From the NCBI GenBank assembly GCA_004802705.1, contig SGPL01000170.1, forward strand, positions 1 through 58,476: DNA of 58,476 bases. The letters run 5' to 3'. Under the pieces are notes generated by a model, which worked only from the letters and a program-made list of their open reading frames with translations, made no database searches and had not been told where the DNA came from. Below, one piece after another: positions 1 to 11,699 of this stretch. Made by a program: the position numbers and the translations under genes. Within the stretch, counting starts at the first letter, position 1. Each line of letters begins with the position of its first letter. The stretch comes from Bondarzewia mesenterica (taxonomy: Eukaryota > Basidiomycota > Agaricomycetes > Russulales > Bondarzewiaceae).

Positions 1-289
1 TATCGATTGCTCCAGCATCTATCAGCTTTGTGCTCACTGATGCTGATGTCCCAACTCTTAACCTATTGACATTCAGCTCTTTAATTTTGGACTTTATCTG
101 GTGAGCTTCAAGGATCTGAGAATAGCATTCATCTTTTAAGTTTTAGATAATTTCTTGGTCATCAACCTAGAATGCAAGACCACAGCTCTAAACTTCTACA
201 GCAAGCTTTAATGAGTGACTAGCAGTGCCTTCTCTGACTCTATCCTGGTGAGCTATTGCTAGACTTGGTGGTCACATTTGTAGCCCATT

Positions 290-1640
290 GATATCCACCT
301 CCTTTTACTTGCACTCAGAACTATTATCGAGAGCTGCTCAGGGTATCTCAGTAGTGGCGACACCTTAAGTTCACTAAATGGCATGGCTTTGGACATTGGG
401 CTGACTCTGGTGCTAGTGATGGTAAACTCGCCCTGTTCTGTCTAGCCTGTCCCTAGCCCAGAGTTAACATACCAGACAATTGACAAGATGATAAAGACTA
501 GTAGAAGTACATGAGAAGTTTTATTATAGATAGAAATTTCTCCACTGAGCACATGAAGATGAGGAACTCATGGGACGATGTGGTGCTCACCAACAGCACT
601 AGCTATATGGTCACTGATGAGAATTACAAGGAGCACCTAGAGAAGGTCAAAGAATCAAAAGATGTGAGTCAGAATCTATATAGCATGCTTGCTGTCTCTC
701 ATTCTCCTAATAGAGATTGACCTGCAGCAATCATCAGGTGATCAATCAGGCAAAGGCCAACTGGCATAATCTGGAGGCTATCGGGATCAAGGCCATTACT
801 TGTGTCTGACATGGCTGCTTTTGCCACCATATTGTTGTAGACTTTCAAAAGGGTGAAAGGTAAGCTGAATATTTTCTCAGACCGAGGCTAAAGCCAATAC
901 TGAAGCTGAAGCTAAAGTTTGAAGCCAAGGCTGATGCTAAAGCTGAAGCAAGGCTAATGCTGATGCCAATACTAGTACTAATCCCTGATCTCTTCAACTT
1001 TGCAGTGCACTGAAGACAGTCAGCAATCTCCCTCAGGTCCTCATTCTGTATGATGTCATGTGTCAGTATAGTGTGCACCTTCTACATCACTTCACTAAGA
1101 GTTCCTATTTTGCCATGCCCATCAACTTAAAGATTATCAAAGGCATCAGCATATGGCATATTCACAGCCATTAGGATCAGTGCTTCTGCTGCTTTTACTC
1201 TAAATTTATAAAGGGGGCTACTCAAGTTAATAGTAAAATTTTAAAAACATTATAGGGCCTCCTTAATCAGATCTCTGAGAGTACATCATGGACTATAAAC
1301 ACCTCTCATTTGTGAGAGACTCTAGATGCCCATATGATGGACTCTAACTAAAAAAAGTAGATCAGGATGAGTAAGTTTATAATCTCCTTATATCTATCAG
1401 AGCTCATACTATCTCTGTAGTTTTGGTCATATGTAAGAGACACATCAAGGCATGGGTGGCCTTTGAGGCCTCTCAAGAAGCCTTTTAACTACTAAACTCA
1501 GCAACAGATCCTCGGCTGGTGAAGTAGTGGGCTGGTCAGGAGTAGAATGCCACAACCTACTGACAAAATCACCTCGACCTCCTAGATATCTATAATGTTC
1601 AGAAGGAGAGGAGTAAGTCTTTCTCTCTCAGTATAAAACT
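290..1640 (+). pseudogene. KDZ-family transposase relic, first part
   Basis: This is a decayed transposase of the Kyakuja-Dileera-Zisupton (KDZ) type found in many copies in mushroom genomes. Read across frames, the plus strand gives a colinear series of family-like motifs: WRHLKFTKWHGFGHW (about 354-400), LALFCLACP (about 424-450), the block YMRSFIIDRNFSTEHMKMRN (510-566), HGCF..VVDFQKGER (about 810-858), LILYDVMCQYSVHLL (about 1,038-1,085) and GLLNQISESTS (about 1,256-1,290). Many stops fit C-to-T decay: arginine CGA has become TGA just before HGCF, and expected Trp or Gln positions are TAG or TGA. The longest open piece is only 69 codons, so it cannot be active. The reading breaks near 1,640 and resumes at about 2,940, with other repeat DNA between. 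The family call rests on remembered motif order, not on a search. Confidence 0.8.
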
Positions 1641-1839
1641 ACATATTCATAATATTTATAGTGCTTAGCTGAGCAGCATATCAGTTAAAACTTATCAAGA
1701 GTGAAATCTGGGTAGGTGCATATGTTTCTTAGAGAAGTACTGCTTAGCTATCAACTGAGATTAAGTTATAGGAGACACAGTGAGTAATCATGTATCATTG
1801 CTATAATGTCATTGACAATAAGCAAATGATCAATATTAT

Positions 1840-2930
1840 TACTTTTGACCTAAGTGCACTATTGATGAGCACCCCTGCTCTCTATGTGTGTAGGCCATTA
1901 TTTTTGCCTTCTAGTTTCTGATCCAGAGACTTCACCACTTTTGTTCATTTATGATATATTGCGATCTTTTTTAATCTTATGCAATTTTTTGCAATTTTCC
2001 TTCATCTTGGCTGCCTCAACCCTAGATCATGAGACCTTTCTTTATTAATGCTTCAGACCTTCTCTACATGTTAGACCTTTATAATTGATGATGCTGAGCA
2101 GCATTCAAGCTCATCTATTTGGCTTAATGGCTTTTGGTATGATTGGTCGACCATCTGCGATATTGCTTGCAACATGTTCTAATTCAATATTGCTCAGAGC
2201 ACATGCTCTTCTGTTCTGACATTTTATCACATGTTATTTCTAGGGGACTTCACAGGGTGCCTATCAGGTTCAACAGATTACCTTTTAGCTTTTGAACTCA
2301 CATGCTTTCACTTCCCTTTGAACTAATGCTAGATTACCAGTCACTGAATATTCTTATTTTTATTTTTTATTCTATTCTTTTTGCTCTGACTTCACCCTTG
2401 TTCACTCATTTTCTACCTTTATTGTACAATGTTTACTATATCTTTTGGTCTCTTTTCTCCACTCCCCACTCAGTATATAAGCTATGATATCTCTCTGCAA
2501 AATATCAAATCAGTCTCTAAACTTCAGACCTCATTTCACCTGTGTGAACTGTGACTGCAACTGTAACCTGCAACCTGCAACCTTTGACTTTAACTTTGAC
2601 TTTGCTGCAATTTATTACTATGTTGGTGACTTCATCTCATTGACATCACTCACTCATCTCCATCATTATGTTTCATCTCTATATCCTAGCCATCCTCCCA
2701 TTCTATAATATTTTGGACCTTTAATCACAAATATTGTACTGACTTTGTACTTTTATCAGAATATTGCTCTGATATTGCACCTGATTGCATGCTCTTATTC
2801 ATTTTTGTACTTATCTACTCACACACTTATATCTTCATAGCAGACATATACTCAACTCACCCTCTTGCACATCGCTTGTAGTATCTTTCAGAGTGTTGTT
2901 TCTCCCCTAAGGGCATCATGAGTATATCAC
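1840..2930. repeat. LTR-like insertion splitting the KDZ relic
   Basis: The KDZ reading stops near 1,640 and resumes near 2,940. The material between includes a segment (about 1,845-2,250) that is repeated in inverted orientation at about 13,700-14,110. Shared landmarks are a 'gatgagcacc' start, 'atgatgctgagtagca'-type text, a 'gatggcttt..tatg.t' block and 'ctcagagca'. Length and non-coding character suggest a solo LTR or similar element, but no clean TG...CA ends or target duplication could be fixed. The remainder (2,260-2,930) is AT-rich with small pyrimidine-rich ORFs that look spurious. Confidence 0.4.
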
Positions 2931-2939
2931 TATTTATCC

Positions 2940-4030
2940 CAAAATGCCTCAGTTGAAATCCTCACTGACCTCAATGAGTCTCAGTATCAGCTTAAAAATA
3001 AGATTGCCACCTTTCAAAGGGATGCAAAAAGGTACATAGGCTTAGTCGATATGGGTGCTGAGTAGAAAAACATCCCAGCTGACCTCTTTCTCAACCCCAA
3101 AACAAATAATGAACAGCTTGTACCTGAAGAATTAGTGAAAGAAGATGAGGATGATATTGCCGACATCATCTCTGCTGAAAAGATGCCATTGCTCTTCCCT
3201 CTATGCTCAGTCCAACGAGATGCACAAAATTGGATTTGGAGAAGATGGCTAAGCAGGAGCTAGAGCTACAAAAATGCTAGATAAATGATGCCCTCTATTA
3301 CATCTGCATCAGCATGGCCTAAAAGTCCTTCCTCTTTTGCAGCTCTGTGAGACAAGCAAACAGCTAAAAGAAGAAGACATGGGCTTAGAATGAGGTCTCG
3401 ATCTTAGAAGGCAATGTTCAAGAGCATTCCTAAATCTATATGACATATCAGTGAGTAATGCTTCACCTGGAGGTCAATGTGGATCTATTTACCATGTACA
3501 AGGTCATGAAAAAGAAGCACCTCAAAGCTAGCATGACAATCGAAGAACTCAGTCATCCTAGTCATCAAAAAGAAAGTCTATCATAGATTTAGAATATGAA
3601 CATTTCTTGAGATACAGAGGATAATAGATGAATAGAGGAATGTATGTATTCTTCATATCTTATTTACAGATCTCACTGATGTGCTGCACTATCACTACTC
3701 CACTTATACTCTCACTGTCTAACCCACACCATCTCTACTTAATATATATTCTCACTATCTAGCTGATGATCTTACTGTCAGCTTAATTTATTGAGTTCAC
3801 TGGCTCCAGGCAAAAGCTCTTAGGGATTGATGGCAAGAGCAAACTGATTTATTGACAAATGAGATAGATTAGACGATACAATACTTTCTAAGTAAGAGAG
3901 ATGTATGGGGATTTTATCTGGGCATGGTAGATATTAGAGAAAAGCCTGAGTACCATGCTTATACTACAAGGCAAAAAGAGATGTGGGACCAATTTGCTGT
4001 CCAAGCATTAGAGGGGTTTAAAAAGGCCAA
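2940..4030 (+). pseudogene. KDZ-family transposase relic, C-terminal part
   Basis: This continues the transposase relic that begins near 290. The plus strand gives a DLNESQYQLKNKIATFQRDA segment (about 2,970-3,030), AEKMPLLFPLCS (about 3,176-3,212), a charged run reading VRQ.NS.KKKTRAW with stops in place of expected residues (about 3,345-3,395), YKVMKKKHLKASMTIEEL (about 3,498-3,552) and the terminal VHWLQAKALRD..EQTDLLTNEID (about 3,800-3,872). This order matches the C-terminal half of mushroom KDZ proteins as I recall them. In-frame stops are frequent and no ORF of useful length survives. Both parts are on the same strand and colinear, so they are one element interrupted by an insertion. 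Confidence 0.75.
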
Positions 4031-4139
4031 AAATTATAATACCTAGTTTGAATAAATTAGCTAATTGTTGATAATATGATCATGGTATATCTTAACTGAG
4101 CCAAAGATGCTAATACCTTTTAATAACTTGCTCAAAGAG

Positions 4140-4300
4140 TCAAAAATAGGGAACAAGAAATGAAAAACAGGAAAATAGAGAATAGAGAACAGGGAAATAG
4201 AGAACAGAGAACAGAGACTAAGGAATGAAAAATAGAAAATGGAAAATGAAGAATGAGGAATAGGAAATGGGGAATAGGAAATAGGAAATGAGAAAGGTAA
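4140..4300. repeat. Homopurine (GA-rich) tract
   Basis: About 160 bases of almost pure A and G on the plus strand, made of loosely repeated 'gaataggaaat' and 'gagaacaggaaatag' words. It lies between the end of the KDZ relic and a foldback-type repeat arm. Strand-asymmetric purine tracts of this size can form triplex structures. No gene is present. Confidence 0.8.
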
Positions 4301-4379
4301 GGATCCCTTGTTAGATGCCTCTTGGCCTAACTAAGAGGGACCATATATAAAGAGTGAGCAGGGTGAATATCTTCCCATA

Positions 4380-4898
4380 AGATCCCCAGCTAAATCATCA
4401 GAGATAGGCAATAGCAAGTGAGTAAAATATTTTATGCTCAGCTAAACCATCAAAGATGGGCAAGGTCCTTAAACTTGCCTAGCTGACCCTCAACCAAACT
4501 ATCAGAGATGAGCAATGGCAAGTGAATAAGGTCCCATACCCGCCCAGCTGACCCTCAGCTGAACTATCAGAGATAAGCAATGGTGAGTAGGTAAGATCCC
4601 CATATCTACCTGCTGACCCTCAGCTGAACCATCAGAAATGGGCAATAGTAAGCAGGCAAGGTCTCTATACCCTTCTAGCTGACCCTCAGCCAAACCATCA
4701 GAGATGGACAATGATGAGTGGGCAAGTTCTCAGTATCCCACCCTAGGCTAAACTGTCTCAGTATGTGCACGGTGAGGAGTAGCCCAACTATTGGAGACAG
4801 ATTGTATATCTGTTAGCTGGGCTCAGCTTCATTGTTGGCATCAGTCAAAAAGCACAATTGGCCAGAGCATCATAGATGGTATTAAGGCACTGAATAGG
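4380..4898. repeat. Degenerate tandem array of about 65 bp with foldback-type terminus
   Basis: The word 'gctgaccctcag' recurs at about 4,480, 4,548, 4,612 and 4,678. Each is followed by 'c-aa/ct-atcagagatgggcaatggc' text, giving a period near 65 bp over at least five copies. The block ends at 4,898 in 'ggcactgaata', the same terminal sequence as the foldbacks at 6,082-7,418 and 16,256 onward. It therefore looks like one arm, or a truncated copy, of that family. CpG is almost absent, unlike the related array near 16,430, so this copy is probably older. Confidence 0.7.
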
Positions 4899-4999
4899 CT
4901 TTTGTTCTCTTCTTCTTTATATATATCTCTAATTTCTTTGTTATCTACTACAGTATCCTCGCTCTCTCCTCTCTGTGCTTAATTCTTACTTTTAGAATG

Positions 5000-6081
5000 C
5001 AATGTAACCTCAACTCTTTCTTCAACATATTGTATTGTGACAAGTGTAGCATTCTCCTCACTTTATATATATTTATTACATTCCCTCTAATCTAATGCTT
5101 TAAATTGATGACTTTTATAACAATTTTTGCCCTTAATAAGAAAACTTATTACTTATTGATGTGAAACCTCAATTTGTGCCATCATTACATTAACAACTTT
5201 TGTTATAAGACTCTGATGCATAGTACGCAGATTAACCTCCCTCACTAATCTGAACTTTTCTTCATTATTTCTGATTGCATAACACAAAGCCTCTAAACTA
5301 ATGTGTAGTAGAAGGAAAGATTTTATAATATAATTAGTAATATAATAAACCAATCCCTTAGCAGCCTCTCTTGACTCAACAAATTTTATATTCATATTGC
5401 ATCATATTAAAAACAACACCATATCATTAAAATTATTTATTTATAAATATAAGTAATGAAGAAGAATTTAACATATCTCCTCATCTAACTCTGTTAATGC
5501 ACACATCCTTCCATCTATATGCATCCTATAATGAGAATCATTCTTAAAATTACCTGACTAAAGATACTTCCAATATGTCTCATGATGTTTATATCAATTA
5601 CAAATGATTATAAGATTCTTCATAAATTCACAAAAATTATGCTTGAACTAACCTGTAAACTCTTCATCCATCAAAGTTGGTAGCAATGGTGCATTCATCA
5701 ATCTTAGATCTAGGGTTGTTGTATATGCAGGTTTCTTCACATCCTTACTAGGCACCTCTTGAAGGATATCTGTCATATCAGGTAACTCACATTTAATCAT
5801 ACCCTCGAGCTAAGTAAATATCCTCTGCTTAAAGATAACATCACTACTCATTTTATCACATAGAGCTTGAAGAGACAAACTGCTCTATAACTAACTCAAT
5901 ATATGGCAATACAAAGTACCTCTTCCCTATGCTTTAACTATTTCATCATAGGCCTCACATGTTTCAAATAAGCTAGATTCATTATTACCATACTGCAGGA
6001 TAATTGTTATAAATGCTTTTATTATAATATCAAAAAACCTTGCCACTGATGCTAAATTATTTACAACCTACTTTGTGAGCC
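5000..6081 (-). pseudogene. Helitron Rep/helicase relic, C-terminal side
   Basis: This is the minus-strand relic of a Helitron-type Rep/helicase protein. From high to low coordinates it reads ARFFDIIIKAF (about 6,010-6,045), an HUH-region word GRGTLYCHI (about 5,903-5,929), a PDMTDI..VP block (about 5,720-5,790), NAPLLPTL (about 5,680), NNFNDMVLFL (about 5,415-5,445) and VYYITNYIIKS (about 5,318-5,350). The last is the hallmark 'YITDYITKS' stretch of fungal Helitron proteins. The HUH pair reads Y-C-H where H-C-H is expected, which is a CAC-to-TAC change. The longest intact piece is 80 codons (5,153-5,395). The Pif1 helicase portion that should follow is missing below about 5,000. It is the continuation of the relic at 7,419-9,300 across an inserted foldback. 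Confidence 0.8.
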
Positions 6082-7418
6082 TATTTAGTGCCTTTTTCCA
6101 TCTTAGACAGTCCAGCTGAATATGCTTTTTGCCTATCTCTAATAGTCAGCTGAGCCCAGCTGATAGTAATGTGAGCCTATCTCTAACAGTTCAGCCAGCA
6201 TTATTATTTGCTGACTCTGATGGTTAGGCCGAGTGGGATAGATGTAGGTATTATAGGCTTGCCTGGCTTCAGCATTATTTGGGGAGGATTTTACATTAAC
6301 ATAGCTTCCTGCTGATATATAACACTTGCATATTGATTTAGTAGCACTTGTTCTTTGTCCTCAATGATGTTGCCCAGTGAGATCACTGTTCTTTGCCAAA
6401 AAGGTATAAGACTTTGCTGAGCAGCCCCAGCTTTAGCTTGGCATAGATTTTACATCAAAATATCTTCTTGCTCATATATCACACTTGTATATTCATGAAT
6501 AACACTTGTGATATATGAGCAAGAAGATATTTTGATGTAAAATGCTACTCAAACAATGCCAAAGCATTTAAGAAAAGTATTATACCTTCCTGGTGAAGAA
6601 GAGTGATCTCACTGGGCAAGATTTTTGAGAAAATGGTACAAGTGCTAGCGGCTATGAATGTACAAGTGTGATACACCAGCCCAAAGCTATTTTGATGTAA
6701 AATCTATGCCAAGCTAAAGCTGGGGCTGCTCAGCAAAGTCTTATACCTTTTTGGCAAGGAACAGTGATCTCACTGGGCAACATCATTGAGGACAAAGAAC
6801 AAGTGCTACTGAATCAATATATAAGTGTTATATATCAGCAGGAAGCTATATTAATGTAAAATCCTCCTCAAACAATGCTGAAGCCATTCAGCAAAGTATT
6901 CAGCCATTCCAACCATTAAAGATGGCAATGGTGAGCAACAGTAAGCAAGCAAAATATTGTTTACATTTTTGGCCCAACAATGGTGAGCAAGCCCTTGCTG
7001 AAAATCTCAGCTAAACTATCAGAGATGGGCAACAGCAAGTAGGTAAAATATTATTTACATGCTCAGCCTAGCAATGACGAGCAAGCCTTTGTTAAAAATC
7101 TTGACTGAACCATCAGAGGTGGGCAACAGTGGGTAGACAAAACATTGTTTACATGCTCAGCCCAGCAATAGCAACAACAGCAAGCAAGCCTGTATTAAAA
7201 ATCTTGGCCAAACTGTCAAAAATAGACAATGGTGAGCAGGCAAGCTTATAATCTCGCATCAATCCCACTTGGCCTAACTATCAGAGTTAGCAAACAATAA
7301 TGCCAGCTGAACTGTTAGAGATGGGCTCACATTGCCATCAGCCAGGCTTGGCTGACCATTAGAAATGGGCAAAAAGCATATTCAGCTGAACTGTTTAAGA
7401 CAGAAAAGGCACTGAATA
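6082..7418. mobile_element. Small foldback element nested in the Helitron relic
   Basis: The ends are inverted copies of each other: TATTTAGTGCC at 6,082 and GGCACTGAATA ending at 7,418, extending inward through 'tcttagacagtccagctgaa' and its complement. The stretch at about 6,300-6,480 is nearly perfectly complementary to about 6,676-6,860. A second, inner pairing (6,450-6,487 with 6,500-6,545) centres on ATTCATGAAT near 6,493. The right arm has one extra unit of about 160 bp and a subarray of about 90 bp carrying 'tttacatgctcagcccagcaat' (about 6,950-7,200). No protein is encoded. It interrupts the Helitron Rep reading between SAKPYY and ARFFD. No convincing target-site duplication was found. 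Confidence 0.8.
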
Positions 7419-9300
7419 ATATGGCTTTGCACTAGAAAACTGCAATGAAAAATGATAATCATCAACATCTTTTTCAGCCAAAACATGAACCAATTTATAA
7501 TAAACATCTGCAGAGTTTAAAGTAATAAACAAAGAAGGACACTCATATATTTTTAACAAAGCTCTGATTTTATTTTCATTTAAACCTTTCTAGCATTAGA
7601 ACCCCTAACATCTTTAAGAATTACACTAAGTTTTCCCAGCAAATACAATAATTGCTCCTTACATTTATTAAAAGGCTTAGCATTATGATTCATCTCTCAT
7701 TTTGCATTCATCTCATATAACACATCTGCTGATGCTAATCTCTCCTCTGTTATATCCTTATATGAATTCCTTCATACACAAAATTGCAATATTTGTGAGT
7801 TCTCATGCTTTTAAATAATATTTCATCTAATATATGTCAGATTAGGATTTTTCTCAAATGGACCATTATATCACATCACTAAGTTATGCAGCTGATGCTT
7901 GAAAGATATATTTTGCTTCTTACAATGAAGTGGATTATCAAAATCACTAATACTTCATAGATTTAAGTGAGAAAAGACAAATATCAATATTCTTGAATCT
8001 TAATCAAATAAAAAGGTATATTTCTCCTCTTACATGAAAAAACCCCTTTTCATCTAAACAATGCTGTAATGCACGTGCTTTTACTATTGCATGACTAATA
8101 TCACCTTCACTTGTAGGAAATCCTAAAATATCAAGCAATATTTCATCATATGAATCTCTATTCTTAACCTTTGCTATAGACTGATCATTTTTATTCATAT
8201 AATGTGAATTGACTGCTCATGCTGCAGATTTGCCATGAGGAATATAACAAATATCAAAAGCACTTGTAATTCTTATATCGGTACTATCATCTCATAATGC
8301 ACGTAAGTTCTCCTCATTATATTTGATATCCTCTTTATAATATTAATGATTATTCTCTACAAAAAACTGTGCGAGCTTAAAAATATGAAATTTATAAGCT
8401 AGTATTAGCTGTAACTTTTCAATATTGTCTTGTATCAGCTTTGACCCTTTACCAATAAACAATACACATATACTTTGATGAATATCTTCTGCACATGGGA
8501 GTAATATTCTATTTAATTTAATAACATTTTGAGGAATAATTACTCCATTGCCTTTACTATAGCATTGCTCTTCACTGAGGCACCCCTCCTCGATCTGCTC
8601 TATATGTATATGTTATCCTACTAGCTTAGCATGCATTAATTAACTGTAAATCCTGCATAATAGCATTTGCAAAAGCAGCACGAATGTCTATATCTAGATA
8701 TTCATGTGCATAGTACTGATAATTGATGATTACATCTATAGGTTGCATGTTCTTCAATAAAGCACTTCTATATGATGAACAGATATTAAGGTCACCAAGC
8801 ATATTTATATTATGCATCCCATGTGAGCACAAGAATGTATGTTTATATATATATTGAATGCATATGATGTTGACCAAAGTTCTCAAAGTATGTCTTCATT
8901 TTTCAATACATTTAAAGGTATTTCACTAATGGATACTTGATACAACTCACTTGGAAACTTTTTCAATCCACACACTGCACATGCCCGATAAACCCAATTT
9001 TTAACATCTATATGCTTTTAGAATTCTCGAATGATCTCATAATAATGTGCCTCTGAATAAAATTTTGAAAACTCAACTAAACTACATTCTCTACCACTCA
9101 AAAACATATTATTATCGCTCATACCAATGCCACTTTCACCACTTTTATGAATCTCCAGTAGATGCTAATTCTTTGCCTTTATATTATTTAGCTTTCCCCT
9201 CGTACTATTCAACCTCTCTGCACTTAGCACTTTAAACACATAAAATGAAATACTATATTGCTTTGAGCATATATGCCTACTCATAACATTTAGCTTCTCA
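7419..9300 (-). pseudogene. Helitron Rep relic, N-terminal side
   Basis: This is the minus-strand continuation of the Helitron relic upstream of the foldback. Recognisable coding text includes PSLFITLNSADVYYKLVH (about 7,490-7,545), GSNARKV..KIKSEL (about 7,570-7,610), RLASADVLYEMNAK (about 7,700-7,745), an open piece at 8,004-8,198 (64 codons) and another at 8,626-8,886 (86 codons, with LDIDIRAAFANAIMQDL). Just before the insertion, 'FITLNSADVYY' corresponds to the 'FITINPADxHHP' motif of Rep. Stops and frameshifts are dense throughout, so this is a fossil. The N-terminal limit and the element's own 5' end are not resolved. Confidence 0.65.
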
Positions 9301-10897
9301 ACTCTGCCTTTTTTTTCAACATCAACACCATGCAATCTCATGATATCATTAATAATTTTTACACTTTATGCAACAAAAGTGTTCATCAAATAAAGAACAT
9401 CAGCAAAAACACTCTATGTAAATAAGCAGAAATAAGCTCTTATTGATCTAATTGCATCTAATCACATTTTATTTTAAAATTCAAATTACTGAAGTGAATA
9501 AGATCTAATTTACTGATAATTCATAGCTTATTAAATATAATGGTAAATGTGCTACTTTCATAATAAACTTTTTTTTTCCCTATAACTTTTCTTAACCTCC
9601 TCATCTGCTATTATTACTTATTATACCTTGTTTTCTTTAAAATCTTCAACTGTTTTTTCAACTTTTATTACATTAATATAATACCTTCTTTTTACCTTAG
9701 TTAAGGCAATATTATACTAATATAATCAATTTGCATTAAGAATTGATCTGTATGATATGTGATAGTGTGAGATTTCAGAGTGAGCTGCTAAAGGTTTAAC
9801 AAGTAGCCACGCTTGCTGTAACATTGAGGTAAGGCCTCGACATTTCTTAATTTATTGTTGTAGCTGAGACATTTTAGGTACTGTACAGTAGGTAAAATTT
9901 TTGTGTACTTAAATTAAATACTGTATAAAAAAAAAGACTCTCACATATTTATGAGAGTCCTTATCTACTTGCAATATTGCTACTCGATATGATATTCTAA
10001 CAGATAGTTTTATGTATTTGCGAATAGTCTATGTAACTATGACTACTATTAGATTTTGCTTCACATTGCTTCATGTAAGACATCAAAGACACTCAAAATA
10101 TATATTGTAAAACAATTTTTTTGACTTATTCAGTAGTTTCATAATAGTTGCTGCAATATGTAATGAACTCTTAACTTCACTAATTTTAAAGCACCTATAA
10201 CCTATAATCCATGAATAGATTATATTATTATTGTAGCTAGGCTCAAATTAGGCATGGTTAGCTGCATCTAATTTTTGTAGCTTATCTTGCAATTTGCTGT
10301 AGCATAAGTGTAATGCTGTTCAGAGCTTATGCCGCATCATCTCAGCTGTTACTTTGATTTATTCTAAAGTTTTTTGAATGAGCATTACGATTTTAGAACA
10401 CTTAAGCTCACTATTGTAATTTATTAGTGGCTATGTTTAATGTTGCTCACAATCTCAGTAGGCATACTTTTTTGTACTAAGGTAAATATCTTCAAATATC
10501 CTATTTATAAATGATATTTTTATTATTCACTTTATAAAATATTTAATTTATAATTATATAATAAATATAAAAGTCTTGAGTTCTTATATTCTTGCTATTT
10601 GTAGGGCTATATGCTAGGGTTTATTAAATGAAATTTTAAAAGATAATTTTTTTTAGTATAAATTAGTGTGTCAGATAAAAGGTTATGTGAGTTCATTATT
10701 GATTATAATGTTAAAACACCTGTTGTCATTGAAACATATAATAGCAGGCTAGTTATTAGATAAATTCACATTATCACAGTGCAAAATTGTATAAGGGTAA
10801 AAACAAAGAAAAATATCATTCAATATTAATAGATAGAGGTAGAAATTTGTTTAAGTTAAATTTGACTCTATATATTATAATATGTACTTTAATTTTA

Positions 10898-10999
10898 TGA
10901 GCTAGCATGGTATAATAGTTAAAGTAGCATTTAATTCTGATTGAACTTTGTGAATGAATGAAGTTGTAAGTTTAAACCTGCCATTGGGTAAAAAAAAAA
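10898..10999 (+). repeat. Degenerate tRNA-like / SINE-like fragment with A tail
   Basis: The text 'tagcatggtataatagtt' resembles an A box (TRGY..ARNNGG type). About 60 nt downstream, 'aagtttaaacct' resembles a degenerate B box (GGTTCRAANCC). An A-rich tail follows directly ('gggtaaaaaaaaaag'). This order is what a tRNA-derived SINE or retroposed tRNA would leave. No acceptor-stem pairing was found, so it is not called as a functional tRNA. Confidence 0.4.
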
Positions 11000-11249
11000 G
11001 TTAAATTGAATAATAAGTTAAGATTTAATAATAAGCAGATAAATAAAGAAGAGGTAAAAAAAAGCAAAATTTTATTTTATTATTACTTTGCAATAAAACT
11101 ACTTTTATTTAAAACTGGAATTACTCTTATTTGAATCTTATTTGAAGTAAATAAGATCAGGATAAAAAAGGGTAGTTATCTTATTTACTGATTTAGATTG
11201 TTTTCATGAATTAGATCTTATTTATAGGTGACATTTTTTTTGCAAAAAA

Positions 11250-11430
11250 AATTGGCGTAGACTTGTAATGTAGACTGGATTGAATTGGACTTCAATAATG
11301 TAGACTTCAGATAGACTAACTTGGCATAGACTCATGACATATACTTGAATTTAGTGTAAACTTCGTAACTTCAGATATCAATTTGGCATAGACTTGTGAC
11401 ATAGACTCAGTTTTGGTGTACAGACAAATG
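11250..11430. repeat. Three diverged tandem units of about 65 bp
   Basis: The phrase 'ttggc(g/a)tagact(t/c)' begins units at about 11,251, 11,320 and 11,383. Each continues through 'gacatagact' and 'cttcag' words. CpG is rare. Its relation to the other arrays in the window is not clear. Confidence 0.55.
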
Positions 11431-11699
11431 CTGATGATGATGAAGATAAGCAAGCTAAGATTCAACCCCAAAAGGTGAGATCAACCAGAATTCAACTGAT
11501 TCTATGAAACTTTGAGAAGCTGTGTGATTTTAGATACTTCACAAAAGTACACACTAATTCTGTAGACCAGTTGCCTCCAGATTAGGACAGAGCTTTCTGA
11601 AGCATAGAGATGAATTTACTAGCCTGAGAGTGACTTCAATAAGAGGGCAAAGCCACCTTAAAAAAGTCAGTCAACAAGTGTTCAAAGGGGTAAGGCACT

